Source of the DNA: Chryseobacterium caseinilyticum
Lineage (GTDB): Bacteria; Bacteroidota; Bacteroidia; Flavobacteriales; Weeksellaceae
DNA: 64,000 bases
Direction: 5' to 3'
Assembly: GCF_014837145.1 (NCBI RefSeq)
Contig: NZ_JACYFS010000001.1
Location: 992,001-1,056,000 of the forward strand
Shown: one piece after another, positions 17,688-25,222 of the stretch
How the letters are laid out: the number at the start of each line of letters is the position of its first letter
How positions within the stretch are numbered: the first letter of the stretch is position 1
Notes under the pieces: generated by a model
What the model was told of the DNA's origin: nothing
Seen by the model: only the letters and a program-made list of their open reading frames with translations
The model's database searches: none
Program-made: the position numbers and the translations under genes

Positions 17688-18350
17688 TTAAAATTTAAAA
17701 GTATTGGCTGGGAAGACCTTGTTAATCTCCACTTTGTTGAGAATCATCACGTAGTCACCGTCTTTTTTGGCGCTCGATGACTCAATTCTGAAAGGCATCA
17801 TCAAATTTCCGACCTTTTTGTAATCTGAGTACAGTAAAGTATCATCTTTTTTTATTTCTTTTAAAAGCATAAAGTTTTTGGTGTCAAAATAATAGATATT
17901 TTTATTCACGTTCTTAGTAAGTTCCACCTTGTGACAATAGATATTCCCGATTTTTTCTTTGCCTAAATACTGTGCTTCAAAACCTTTGTTTTCCCAGTCG
18001 ATAAAGTCGTTATCGAAACTTTCAGCTACATATTCTTTGTACTCCTGAAGTTTGTTGGCCGCATAATTCATTGCGTACCCTTTATTTCCGTCGTATCCTT
18101 CGATAGCTGTTTCTTTTCCGCTGATGGTAATGACCGTTTTTGTTAAATTGGGACGTGTCTGATAAATCTTTATGGGATATTCATCTTTCACTCCCAAAAT
18201 CACTTTACCCTGCAGCAACACTGAATTTAAAAGCTTCCACTGCGTTAAACCACCCGACAGTTCGATGTTTTTATCAATGATTTCCTTCGCGGTCTGCGCA
18301 AAAATCTGTTGTGAAAATATGAGGACGAATATTAAAAGAAGTTTCTTCAT
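17688..18350 (-). CDS. Periplasmic protein with LolA-like fold, function unknown
   Basis: 220 aa. The signal peptide MKKLLLIFVLIFSQQIFAQT has its likely cut after FAQ. The pattern AKEIIDKNIELSGG, then VLLQGKV, ETAIEGYDGNKGYAMNY, YYFDTKNFMLLKEIKKDD and MMPFRIESSS resembles outer-membrane lipoprotein-sorting-like proteins widespread in Bacteroidota. These share the LolA/LolB half-barrel, but the ligand is unknown. It is first in an operon with the peroxidase, with a TATATTTG box just upstream. Confidence 0.7.
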   Translation of the reverse strand: MKKLLLIFVLIFSQQIFAQTAKEIIDKNIELSGGLTQWKLLNSVLLQGKVILGVKDEYPIKIYQTRPNLTKTVITISGKETAIEGYDGNKGYAMNYAANKLQEYKEYVAESFDNDFIDWENKGFEAQYLGKEKIGNIYCHKVELTKNVNKNIYYFDTKNFMLLKEIKKDDTLLYSDYKKVGNLMMPFRIESSSAKKDGDYVMILNKVEINKVFPANTFKF

Positions 18351-18369
18351 TAAATCAATTTTATCAAGT

Positions 18370-18377
18370 CAAATATA
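18370..18377 (-). promoter_or_regulatory. -7 box of the LolA-like/peroxidase operon
   Basis: TATATTTG on the minus strand, 20 bases before the start codon, matches TAnnTTTG. It lies at the very edge of the kdsB repeat array. Confidence 0.4.
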
Positions 18378-18466
18378 AGTTTTTTTAATTTGAAAATTTG
18401 AGAATGAATTAATTTGAAAATGCAAAACTATCAACAGCAGTTTCAAATTATCTAATTGATACATTT

Positions 18467-18643
18467 TCAAATTAATTTCCTTGCTTTCTCCAGATCTTCC
18501 GGCGTATCAGACCCTACACAGATCAAATTCGTTTCTCTAAGTTTAATTTTCATTCCGTATTCCAGATATTGGATAATTTGAGAATGAATTAATTTGAAAA
18601 TGCAAACGATCAACAGCATTTTCAAATTATCTAATTGATACAT
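18467..18643 (-). pseudogene. kdsB 3'-end copy 1 (58-codon ORF)
   Basis: The first 25 codons come from the E element. The rest reads [19 protein letters not shown] followed by [14 protein letters not shown], matching the last 33 residues of KdsB. The start ATG lies two bases after the stop of copy 2. The frame is intact, but Ile to Arg, Phe to Leu and Gly to Cys changes make it the least KdsB-like copy. Confidence 0.6.
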
Positions 18644-18645
18644 TT

Positions 18646-18822
18646 TCAAATTAATTTCCTTGCTTTTTCCAAATCTTCCGGCGTATCAATGCCTACTCCA
18701 ACGAAATTGGTTTCAATTAATTTAATTTTCATTCCGTATTCCAGATATTGGAAAATCTGAGAATGAATTAATTTGAAATGCAAAATGATCGACACCATTT
18801 TCAAATTATCTAATTGATACAT
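18646..18822 (-). pseudogene. kdsB 3'-end copy 2 (58-codon ORF)
   Basis: The kdsB-derived part matches KdsB from [10 protein letters not shown] through [12 protein letters not shown], differing only in the last residue (Ile for Val), yet it carries about eleven nucleotide differences in 100, nearly all in third codon positions. The E-derived N-terminal 25 codons stay open. The ATG follows the stop of copy 3 by two bases. Confidence 0.6.
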
Positions 18823-18824
18823 TT

Positions 18825-19001
18825 TCAAATTAATTTCCTCGCTTTCTCCAGATTTTCCGGCGTGTCAAACCCTACACCGATAAAATTCAATTCTATAAGT
18901 TTAATTTTCATTCCGTATTCCAGATATTGGAAAATCTGAGAATGAATTAATTTGAAAATGCAAACGATCAACAGCATTTTCAAATTATCTAATTGATACA
19001 T
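18825..19001 (-). pseudogene. kdsB 3'-end copy 3 (58-codon ORF)
   Basis: The ATG lies two bases beyond the kdsB TGA, so translational coupling to kdsB is possible. The tail reads [19 protein letters not shown] then [14 protein letters not shown]. Four conservative or mild changes separate it from KdsB in this stretch, besides the last residue. Confidence 0.6.
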
Positions 19002-19003
19002 TT

Positions 19004-19726
19004 TCAAACTAATTTCCTTGCTTTCTCCAGATCTTCTGGTGTATCAATCCCGACTCCCACAAAATTGGTTTCAATTAATTTAATTTTCATTCCGTACTCC
19101 AGATAGCGGATGCATTCTATTTTTTCGGAAATTTCGAGAGGCTTCATTTCGAGTTTTGAAAACTGAATCAAAGCATGTTTTCGAAAAGCGTAGACGCCAA
19201 TGTGTTTAAAGTAATCTACATTGTAAGAAATTTCCCTGTGAAAAGGAATCACAGAACGGCTGAAATAAAGGGCAAAACCATTATTGTCGGTAATCACTTT
19301 TACATTATTTGGATTTTCAATTTCCTCTTTTTCATGAAGTTTTATTTTTAATGAAGCCAGAGAAATTTCCTGATTTTCATCTTCTTTAAAGACTTCAATC
19401 AATTGCTGCAGCGGTTCAAGTTTTAGAAAAGGTTCATCGCCCTGAACGTTGATGACGATATCGCAGTCAATATTCTGAACGGCTTCAGCAATACGGTCGC
19501 TGCCGGTTTCGTGTTGCCCTGTCATCACTGCTTTTCCGCCATTACTTTCGATTTCATTAAAAATCAATTCAGAATCTGTGGCGACGAAAACTTCATCAAA
19601 CAAACCTGTTTCCACAACATTTTGATAAGTAGTTGTAATGACAGTTTTTTCTCCTAAAATCTGCATCAGTTTTGCAGGAAAACGGCTTGCTTCGTAACGT
19701 GCGGGAATGACAGCTATAATTTTCAT
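19004..19726 (-). CDS. kdsB: 3-deoxy-manno-octulosonate cytidylyltransferase (CMP-KDO synthetase)
   Basis: 240 aa, full length. It activates KDO with CTP for lipopolysaccharide inner-core synthesis. Family marks are [20 protein letters not shown] (nucleotide-binding loop), [62 protein letters not shown] and the C-terminal [19 protein letters not shown]. The stop TGA touches the first repeat cassette. The divergence point from the cassettes is at about 19111, inside the RYLEYG codons. Confidence 0.95.
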   Translation of the reverse strand: MKIIAVIPARYEASRFPAKLMQILGEKTVITTTYQNVVETGLFDEVFVATDSELIFNEIESNGGKAVMTGQHETGSDRIAEAVQNIDCDIVINVQGDEPFLKLEPLQQLIEVFKEDENQEISLASLKIKLHEKEEIENPNNVKVITDNNGFALYFSRSVIPFHREISYNVDYFKHIGVYAFRKHALIQFSKLEMKPLEISEKIECIRYLEYGMKIKLIETNFVGVGIDTPEDLEKARKLV

Positions 19727-19818
19727 AAATCTTGTTTAAAAATGAGAGACAAAAGTCGCAAAAGTTTTTGAGATGACGTTGCAAACGGTAGATTTTGTCT
19801 GCAGGCTGATTGATTAAT

Positions 19819-20436
19819 TTAAAAAGTTACTTTTTCAGAATGCTGTAAAAAATGAAGCAGGAAAATGATTCCATAAATCCAGGATATATATAAGAATGAA
19901 TAAAAAATTCCAAACCCGAAGCTTTTTACTAAATCATCTTTACAGTGTTTTGAATTTTTAAAGACTAAACGCAATGCACGGAAGAAAATCCAGTAAAGCA
20001 TTGCTATCAGGATAAGAACTGTAGCCCAAATAAAAATTCCTAGAAATAATAGAAGAAATACAGCAACCAAACCTATAAAAAACCACAAAACAACTGATAA
20101 AATAACTCCGGCACAGCCGTCTCCATCGCCAATATCGGGTAAACCTCCATCGAAACCTTCAAACTTTGGTCTTTTGTCGGCAATACTTTTCAGCTTTTCT
20201 CTGTTGACGATAGCTCCTACATTCTCTTTTAATTTTAAACCAAAATACAGTCCCAAACTCACAAAAAGAAAGAAGGCTCCAGCAAGAATGGAAGTAGAAA
20301 TGATCGAATTCTGAAACAGTGTTCTGTGAGACTGAATACCAGAAATCCAGACACAAAGAATGACCAAAGTGATAATTCCAAGTGTGAGAAGACCCAACAT
20401 TTTGGTTTCAACTGTAAATCTGTTCTTCAAATTCAT
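19819..20436 (-). CDS. Hypothetical integral membrane protein
   Basis: 205 aa with about five hydrophobic segments: two near the N-terminus, two adjacent in the middle (VILSVVLWFFIGLVAVFLLL and IWATVLILIAMLYWIFF) and one at the C-terminus. A soluble loop at about residues 72-108 includes GFDGGLPDIGDGDGC. No recognisable motif or family. It follows the secreted protein gene at 20485 by 48 bases on the same strand. Confidence 0.7.
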   Translation of the reverse strand: MNLKNRFTVETKMLGLLTLGIITLVILCVWISGIQSHRTLFQNSIISTSILAGAFFLFVSLGLYFGLKLKENVGAIVNREKLKSIADKRPKFEGFDGGLPDIGDGDGCAGVILSVVLWFFIGLVAVFLLLFLGIFIWATVLILIAMLYWIFFRALRLVFKNSKHCKDDLVKSFGFGIFYSFLYISWIYGIIFLLHFLQHSEKVTF

Positions 20437-20484
20437 CAGAAAGCTTTAAAACTAAAATTCAGGCTAAAAATCAAATCGACTACT

Positions 20485-21051
20485 TTAAATTTTATCTAAA
20501 ATTTTCTTCGGTAAAACTTTATTCAACTGAGATTTCATTTCCTTTTCCACCAAAACATATTTCCAGTTTTTTCTGTCTTTAGAGATGGCGCAGGCTTTTG
20601 TTTTTGCATTGATGTAATAAGCCATTTCATTGGGATAATAGACCACACTTCCGTTTCCGTATTTCTGAACGAGCATCTTTTTAATATTATTTCTCATTTC
20701 CTCCTGCATCCCTTCAGCATTGCAACGGATTCTTGTAGAGTAATTTACAATAGAAAAATGTTCCCCGTTCACCAATTCTGAGTTTCCAACCTGTGTTACG
20801 TTATAGTTGATGATTTCGACCTTCATGATCGGATTGTTGTAGGTCATATTTAAAATCATTGTCATCTGATCTTTTGGCAAAACAGTAAAAAACTTTGGAT
20901 AAATACCTTCGACGGCCTTATCAATATCTTTTGATTTCAGATTTCCCAGAAAAGAGGAAAATGATTTCGAAATGATTTGCTGATCATTACTCTGCGCAGA
21001 AAAACACACGCTCATCAGTACGAAAAGGCTTAATAAAAATTTTGTTTTCAT
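20485..21051 (-). CDS. Hypothetical secreted protein
   Basis: 188 aa. The start is set at MKTKFLLSLFVLMSVCFSAQ, a clean signal peptide; an upstream ATG would put charged residues before it. The mature part has KSFSSFLGNLKSKDIDKAVE and a repeated pattern of short strands, suggesting a small alpha/beta domain. I recognise no family. Similar secreted proteins of this size are frequent in Chryseobacterium. Confidence 0.65.
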   Translation of the reverse strand: MKTKFLLSLFVLMSVCFSAQSNDQQIISKSFSSFLGNLKSKDIDKAVEGIYPKFFTVLPKDQMTMILNMTYNNPIMKVEIINYNVTQVGNSELVNGEHFSIVNYSTRIRCNAEGMQEEMRNNIKKMLVQKYGNGSVVYYPNEMAYYINAKTKACAISKDRKNWKYVLVEKEMKSQLNKVLPKKILDKI

Positions 21052-21071
21052 AAATTTTTTCAGTAAAAATA

Positions 21072-21098
21072 TAAAAAAAGCCACTCTTGCGAATGGCT
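21072..21098 (-). terminator. Terminator after the cyclophilin-FKBP gene
   Basis: On the minus strand AGCCATTCG and the matching AGTGGCT form the stem, followed by seven T residues. Confidence 0.75.
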
Positions 21099-21118
21099 AT
21101 ATGATTATTTGTTGGTGA

Positions 21119-22201
21119 TTATTTAATTTTAACCAATTCTACGTCGAAAACCAACCACGCATTTGGCGGGATAACACCTCCTGCACCATTTGCTCCGTAA
21201 CCCATCGCTGGCGGAATTAATAATGTAGCGGTTTCACCTTCTTTAAGTAAAAGAATTCCTTCGTCCCAACCTTTGATTACTCTACCCATTCCGATAGGAA
21301 TTTCGATAGGTTCATTTCTTTTGAAAGAAGAATCGAATTCTGTACCGTCAACCAGTTTTCCTGCATAATGCACGGAAACATTGTCACCTACTTTTGGAGA
21401 AGCTCCGGTAGTAGTTTTTGTGATTTTATAGTAAAGACCAGATTCAGTTTTCTGCATTCCTGCTTTCAGATCTTCCATTTTTTTGTTCGCTTCAGCTTCA
21501 GCTTTTTCAGCCATCGCTTTGTTGTTGGCAGCGATTTTAGCTTTCCCTTCAGTGAAAGTTTTCGCAGCATCGTAGTTTTTATACTCATCACCTTTGCTGA
21601 AAATCCCCACTTTTTCAAGTACTACATCAGTTTTTGGTTTATCCTGAGGACCTTTTTCTACGTTTGCAATTGCGTCTACAGTCTCAAGACCTTTCACCAC
21701 TTTACCGAAAATAGTGTGTCTTCCGTCTAACCAAGGTGTTGCCACTTCAGTGATAAAGAATTGAGAGCCATTGGTGTTCGGACCTGAGTTCGCCATAGAA
21801 AGAACACCTTTCCCTGTGTGTTTAAGGTCGTTTTTTTCGTCTTCAAACTTGTAACCCGGATCTCCCATTCCTGTTCCCTGAGGATCACCTCCCTGGATCA
21901 TAAAATCTTTGATTACTCTGTGGAAAATAGTTCCGTCATAATAAGGAACACCTTTCGCTTTCGCTTTGTTGTCGATTTTTCCTTCTGCAAGACCAACAAA
22001 GTTGGCTACAGTTACAGGTGCTTTTTTATCTTCCAACTTCACGATCATGTTTCCTTTCGTTGTCTGAAGATTAGCATAAAGTCCGTCATTAAGACCTTCG
22101 TAAGTTTCTTTGTCTACGTTCATTTTTTTATAGATTGGAGTGCAGCTCATCAGCGAAACGCTTGCCGCTGCAAGAATTATATTTTTATTAAAAAGTTTCA
22201 T
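21119..22201 (-). CDS. Two-domain peptidyl-prolyl isomerase lipoprotein: cyclophilin plus FKBP
   Basis: 360 aa. Lipobox LMSC gives an anchored Cys20. A cyclophilin domain fills about 41-205 (FHRVIKDFMIQGGDPQGTG, SGPNTNGSQFFITEVATPWL, DGRHTIFGKVVKG). A charged coiled linker rich in Ala and Lys follows at about 215-250. The FKBP domain fills about 257-360 (VSVHYAGKLVDGTEFDSSF, VIKGWDEGILLLKEGE, PPAMGYGANG). Both fold types speed proline isomerisation, here on exported proteins. Its ATG directly follows the stop of the gldI-like gene. Confidence 0.93.
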   Translation of the reverse strand: MKLFNKNIILAAASVSLMSCTPIYKKMNVDKETYEGLNDGLYANLQTTKGNMIVKLEDKKAPVTVANFVGLAEGKIDNKAKAKGVPYYDGTIFHRVIKDFMIQGGDPQGTGMGDPGYKFEDEKNDLKHTGKGVLSMANSGPNTNGSQFFITEVATPWLDGRHTIFGKVVKGLETVDAIANVEKGPQDKPKTDVVLEKVGIFSKGDEYKNYDAAKTFTEGKAKIAANNKAMAEKAEAEANKKMEDLKAGMQKTESGLYYKITKTTTGASPKVGDNVSVHYAGKLVDGTEFDSSFKRNEPIEIPIGMGRVIKGWDEGILLLKEGETATLLIPPAMGYGANGAGGVIPPNAWLVFDVELVKIK

Positions 22202-22711
22202 TTATATTAATTTGAGTTTTATGATTAAAGGAACATCGTTATCAATTTTGTTTTCGTCCCCAAAGGTTCCGTAAGCCAGTGATGAAGGCACAAGCAGCGT
22301 AATCTCCTCTCCCGCTTTCATGTATCTGAGAGCGTTCTCCACGGCTTTCAGTTCATCAAAATGACCGAATTTTGCATTTTCTCTGGCGAATGATTTTTCA
22401 TAAATTTTAGTCATATCAAAATCGTAGAGTTCGTAGGAATAGGAAACCGGAGCGTCATCCATCTGCTTCTGTCTGTCATCGAAACCGGCAACATCTACCC
22501 AGTAATTCAGCTTTGTAGGATAAAACTTTGTCTGTTGACCAGAAATCCAGTCCTGAATCTGCTGTCTTTCCAGAGTATTGAGATTTTTGGTTCTCTCTTT
22601 AGAAGTTTTAAGGTCAGACTGACTCAGCACTCCGCCTACCGGAGGATAAACTGTAGTATTTCTTTTACAGGCAACAAAAGCCAAAACCGATAGAATAACT
22701 AATTTTTTCAA
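22202..22711 (-). CDS. gldI: GldI-like FKBP-type peptidyl-prolyl isomerase lipoprotein
   Basis: 169 aa. The lipobox is LAFVAC (Cys15). The body matches GldI of gliding flavobacteria: RTKNLNTLERQQIQDWISGQ, LNYWVDV, then an FKBP core with SYSYELYDFDMTKIYEKS and EITLLVPSSLAYGTFGDENK ending in PLIIKLKLI. GldI is required for gliding and type IX secretion in Flavobacterium, probably folding exported components. Zero bases separate it from the next isomerase gene. Assignment to gldI rather than a general FKBP is moderately sure. Confidence 0.7.
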   Translation of the reverse strand: MKKLVILSVLAFVACKRNTTVYPPVGGVLSQSDLKTSKERTKNLNTLERQQIQDWISGQQTKFYPTKLNYWVDVAGFDDRQKQMDDAPVSYSYELYDFDMTKIYEKSFARENAKFGHFDELKAVENALRYMKAGEEITLLVPSSLAYGTFGDENKIDNDVPLIIKLKLI

Positions 22712-22781
22712 GAGCAGAATGTTTACATATTAATTTTATAAACCGTTGCGAAAATACGCAATTATGCGAACATATAAAAAC

Positions 22782-22809
22782 AAAAAAAGCCAGGAAAAAT
22801 CCTGACTTT
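22782..22809 (-). terminator. Terminator after ilvE
   Basis: AAGTCAGGA and TCCTGGCTT pair (one wobble) and a T7 run follows on the minus strand. Confidence 0.8.
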
Positions 22810-22828
22810 ATATTTATTATCGAGTTGC

Positions 22829-23902
22829 TTAAACGGTCTCAAGAATATTTTTCTCTACCAAAACTCTCCATCCGAAAGGATCTTCGGTAAGATTGGTCTG
22901 AAGATTTACCAAATCATTCTTAAGGGTTACAGCGAAACTTTCTTCATCTGAAAGTGCCGGCAATTCAAGTTTTTCACCCTGATATCCCAATGCCTGGAAC
23001 ACCGTCGTTACTACTGCAGTTCCTACACCCCAAACTTCTTTTAAAGAGCCGTCTTTCTGTGCAGCAACTACATCTTTTACTTTAATTGGTTCAACTTTTA
23101 CTTCAAAGCCTCTCTTTTTAGCCAACTGAATGAAACTGTCTCTGGTAACACCATCTAAAATTTTCTCTGATGTTGGAGGAGTATAAATTGTATCATTGAT
23201 TCTTACAAAAACATTCATTGTTCCGCTTTCCTCAAAATATTCGTGGGTCGCGTCGTCTGTCCAGATAATCTGATCGTAACCTTCTTCAATTGCCAACTGT
23301 GTTGGGTAGAATGACGCTGCATAGTTTCCTGCTGCTTTTGCAGAACCTACACCGCCGCTTGCTGCTCTTGAGTAATGATCTGAAATTTTTACAGAAACCG
23401 GTTCTGTGTAATACATCTTTGCAGGAGTTGTCACAATCGCAAACATATATTTATTGGCAACTCTTGCTTTCAAAGCTTCTTCCGTTGCGAAAATCAAAGG
23501 TCTTATGTATAAAGAATTTCCTTCGCCCTGCGGAATCCATTCTCTGTCGATATTTACAAGGGCTTTTAAACCTTCAATAAACATTTCCTCAGTTACTTCC
23601 GGCATTGCAAGACGCTTCGCAGATTTATTGATACGCTCAAAATTCTTTTCAGGCCTGAAAAGGAAAACCTGTCCGTCTTTGTCTTTGTAGGCTTTCATAC
23701 CTTCAAAACAAGCCTGTCCGTAATTTACTCCCATCATCGCCGGAGTAAAAGGAATCGGACCGTAAGGAACCACTTTCACATCACCCCATTTCCCATTCTC
23801 ATACTCACAGATCACCATGTGATCAGCAAAAGTATTTCCGAAGGAAAAGTTGTTAGGGTCGAATGTAGAAATTCTGGAGTTTTCTGTCTTTTGAATTATC
23901 AT
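22829..23902 (-). CDS. ilvE: Branched-chain amino-acid aminotransferase
   Basis: 357 aa, class IV PLP enzyme that interconverts Leu, Ile and Val with their keto acids. The PLP Lys189 lies in GVGSAKAAGNYAAS. Other marks are VNYGQACFEGMKAYKDKDGQ, LYIRPLIFATEEAL, HEYFEESGTMNVFV and DGVTRDSFIQLAKKRG. Length fits the eukaryote-like BCAT group. It stands alone, divergent from mnmD. Confidence 0.95.
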   Translation of the reverse strand: MIIQKTENSRISTFDPNNFSFGNTFADHMVICEYENGKWGDVKVVPYGPIPFTPAMMGVNYGQACFEGMKAYKDKDGQVFLFRPEKNFERINKSAKRLAMPEVTEEMFIEGLKALVNIDREWIPQGEGNSLYIRPLIFATEEALKARVANKYMFAIVTTPAKMYYTEPVSVKISDHYSRAASGGVGSAKAAGNYAASFYPTQLAIEEGYDQIIWTDDATHEYFEESGTMNVFVRINDTIYTPPTSEKILDGVTRDSFIQLAKKRGFEVKVEPIKVKDVVAAQKDGSLKEVWGVGTAVVTTVFQALGYQGEKLELPALSDEESFAVTLKNDLVNLQTNLTEDPFGWRVLVEKNILETV

Positions 23903-23927
23903 TTCTTAAATTTTTTATGATGTTCTA

Positions 23928-23935
23928 CAAATTTA
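23928..23935 (-). promoter_or_regulatory. -7 box of the ilvE promoter
   Basis: TAAATTTG on the minus strand, 26 bases before the ilvE start codon. No clear -33 box. Confidence 0.4.
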
Positions 23936-23966
23936 ATATAATTTTTTAAATATAAAAATTTTACGT

Positions 23967-23974
23967 TAAATTTG
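23967..23974 (+). promoter_or_regulatory. -7 box of the mnmD promoter
   Basis: TAAATTTG lies 12 bases before the mnmD ATG, so the 5' UTR would be only a few bases long. Confidence 0.4.
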
Positions 23975-23985
23975 ACAAAAAAAGC

Positions 23986-24660
23986 ATGAAAAGGGAGATT
24001 AAAACAACAAACGACGGCAGCAAGACATTATATATCAATGACTTAAATGAAAACTACCATTCACACCACGGTGCGTTGCAGGAAGCAGAACACGTGTTTA
24101 TCAAAAATGGACTGAATTTAATAAATGATTGCGAAATTAATATTTTAGAACTCGGTTTTGGAACAGGTTTGAATGTTTTGGTAACAATTAATGAATATTT
24201 AAAAACTGACAAAAATCATAAGATTAATTATTTTTCGCTTGAAAAATATCCGATAAATGAATCAGAAATAAATGATTTAGCGTATTTTGAACTTTTTGAT
24301 AACGCAGAATTAAAAAATATTTATCAGAAAATTCACAGTACAGATTGGGAAAATCTCCAGGAAATTGTTCCTGGTTTCAGTTTAAAAAAGATTCAGTGTG
24401 ACTTCTTTGATCTGAAAAACACAGACTTACCTGAAATAAATCTCGTCTATTTCGATTGCTTTGGGGCTAGAGTGCAGCCTGACCTGTGGGAGATGCCGCT
24501 TTTTGAAATGGTTTCAGATAAAATGAGTGTAAACGGATTGTTAACAACATATTCATCCAAAGGCAGTGTCCGAAGGATTTTAAAGGAACTCAATTTCAAC
24601 GTGGAAAAAATGCAGGGACCTCCGGGAAAGCGGGAAATGATTAATGCATGGAAGCTTTAG
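23986..24660 (+). CDS. mnmD: tRNA U34 methyltransferase MnmD (stand-alone MnmC2-like domain)
   Basis: 224 aa. It methylates 5-aminomethyl(-2-thio)uridine at the tRNA wobble position, the last step to mnm5(s2)U. In E. coli this domain is fused to an oxidase (MnmC); here it stands alone, as in other groups. The SAM site is ILELGFGTGLNVLV. NLVYFDCFGARVQPDLWEMP and LLTTYSSKGSVRRIL are further marks, and GPPGKREMINAWK is the typical ending. Confidence 0.88.
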   Translation: MKREIKTTNDGSKTLYINDLNENYHSHHGALQEAEHVFIKNGLNLINDCEINILELGFGTGLNVLVTINEYLKTDKNHKINYFSLEKYPINESEINDLAYFELFDNAELKNIYQKIHSTDWENLQEIVPGFSLKKIQCDFFDLKNTDLPEINLVYFDCFGARVQPDLWEMPLFEMVSDKMSVNGLLTTYSSKGSVRRILKELNFNVEKMQGPPGKREMINAWKL

Positions 24661-24690
24661 ATTTAAGATTTGAGATTTGAAATTTGAGAT
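24661..24690 (+). repeat. GAGATTT-type repeat after mnmD
   Basis: Directly after the TAG stop come four or five imperfect 7-base units of the kind GATTTGA/GAGATTT. Same family as at 3490, 57127 and 58563. Confidence 0.5.
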
Positions 24691-24786
24691 TTAAAAATTA
24701 AGATTTTAGAATGAGAAGATGATTAATATGGTTTTTTCTCTTTCAGGCAAAACAAAATCTTTAAATTAGCATGACAAATATTATAT

Positions 24787-25203
24787 ATGGTAGATAAAAT
24801 CAATGTAAGAGTATATGCCTGTGCTGTAAAAGATAAAAAAGTGCTTACCTTATTCGAAGAATACGCCGGCGAGCCCTTGATGAAACTTCCCGGAGGCGGA
24901 CTTGAATTAGGAGAAGGTCTTACAGACTGTCTTCACAGGGAATTTGATGAAGAGTTAAACGTCAAAATTGAAATCCTTGAACACTTTTATACTCAGGAGC
25001 ATTTTCTCACTTCAAGATTTCGTGATAACGAACAGTTGCTTACGATATACTATTTAGTGAAAATTACCAACGAAGAAGATTTCCTCATCATAGATCCCTG
25101 CATCGAAAGAACCGAATGGGTTGATATTGACAGACCGGACAACCCTTTTCCCCTACCCGTTGACAAAATTGTCTTTGATAAATTAAAAGAAAAATTCCTG
25201 TAA
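24787..25203 (+). CDS. Nudix hydrolase
   Basis: 138 aa. The Nudix box is visible as GGGLELGEGLTDCLHREFDE followed by ELNV, with the Gly of the final GU position changed to Asn. Nudix enzymes hydrolyse nucleoside diphosphates linked to other groups; substrate unknown. The stop codon sits inside the following hairpin, shared with the convergent DUF4294 gene. Confidence 0.88.
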   Translation: MVDKINVRVYACAVKDKKVLTLFEEYAGEPLMKLPGGGLELGEGLTDCLHREFDEELNVKIEILEHFYTQEHFLTSRFRDNEQLLTIYYLVKITNEEDFLIIDPCIERTEWVDIDRPDNPFPLPVDKIVFDKLKEKFL

Positions 25204-25218
25204 AATTTACAGGAATTT
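25192..25218. terminator. Bidirectional hairpin between Nudix and DUF4294 genes
   Basis: AAATTCCTGTA and TTACAGGAATTT pair almost perfectly; the stem contains the Nudix stop codon. T residues follow on the plus strand. Confidence 0.7.
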
Positions 25219-25222
25219 ATTT

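Larger units (their letters stand above)
18388..19003 (-). repeat. Tandem array of 179-180 bp cassettes downstream of kdsB
   Basis: Three units separate kdsB from the next gene. Each has an element of about 80 bp (E) made of AATTTGAAAATG words in both orientations, and about 100 bp (K) copying the kdsB 3' end. Anchors (the GAGAATGAATT word) lie at 18400, 18580, 18759 and 18938, giving periods of 180, 179 and 179. A fourth E lies left of the last K. E copies differ at about one to six sites in 80, while K copies differ at about 9 to 20 in 100. Confidence 0.9.

Noticed and set aside
18388..19003. CRISPR array or integron cassette array
   Set aside because: The 179-bp period, the coding character of one half of each unit and the absence of cas, integrase or attC-like structure do not fit either.
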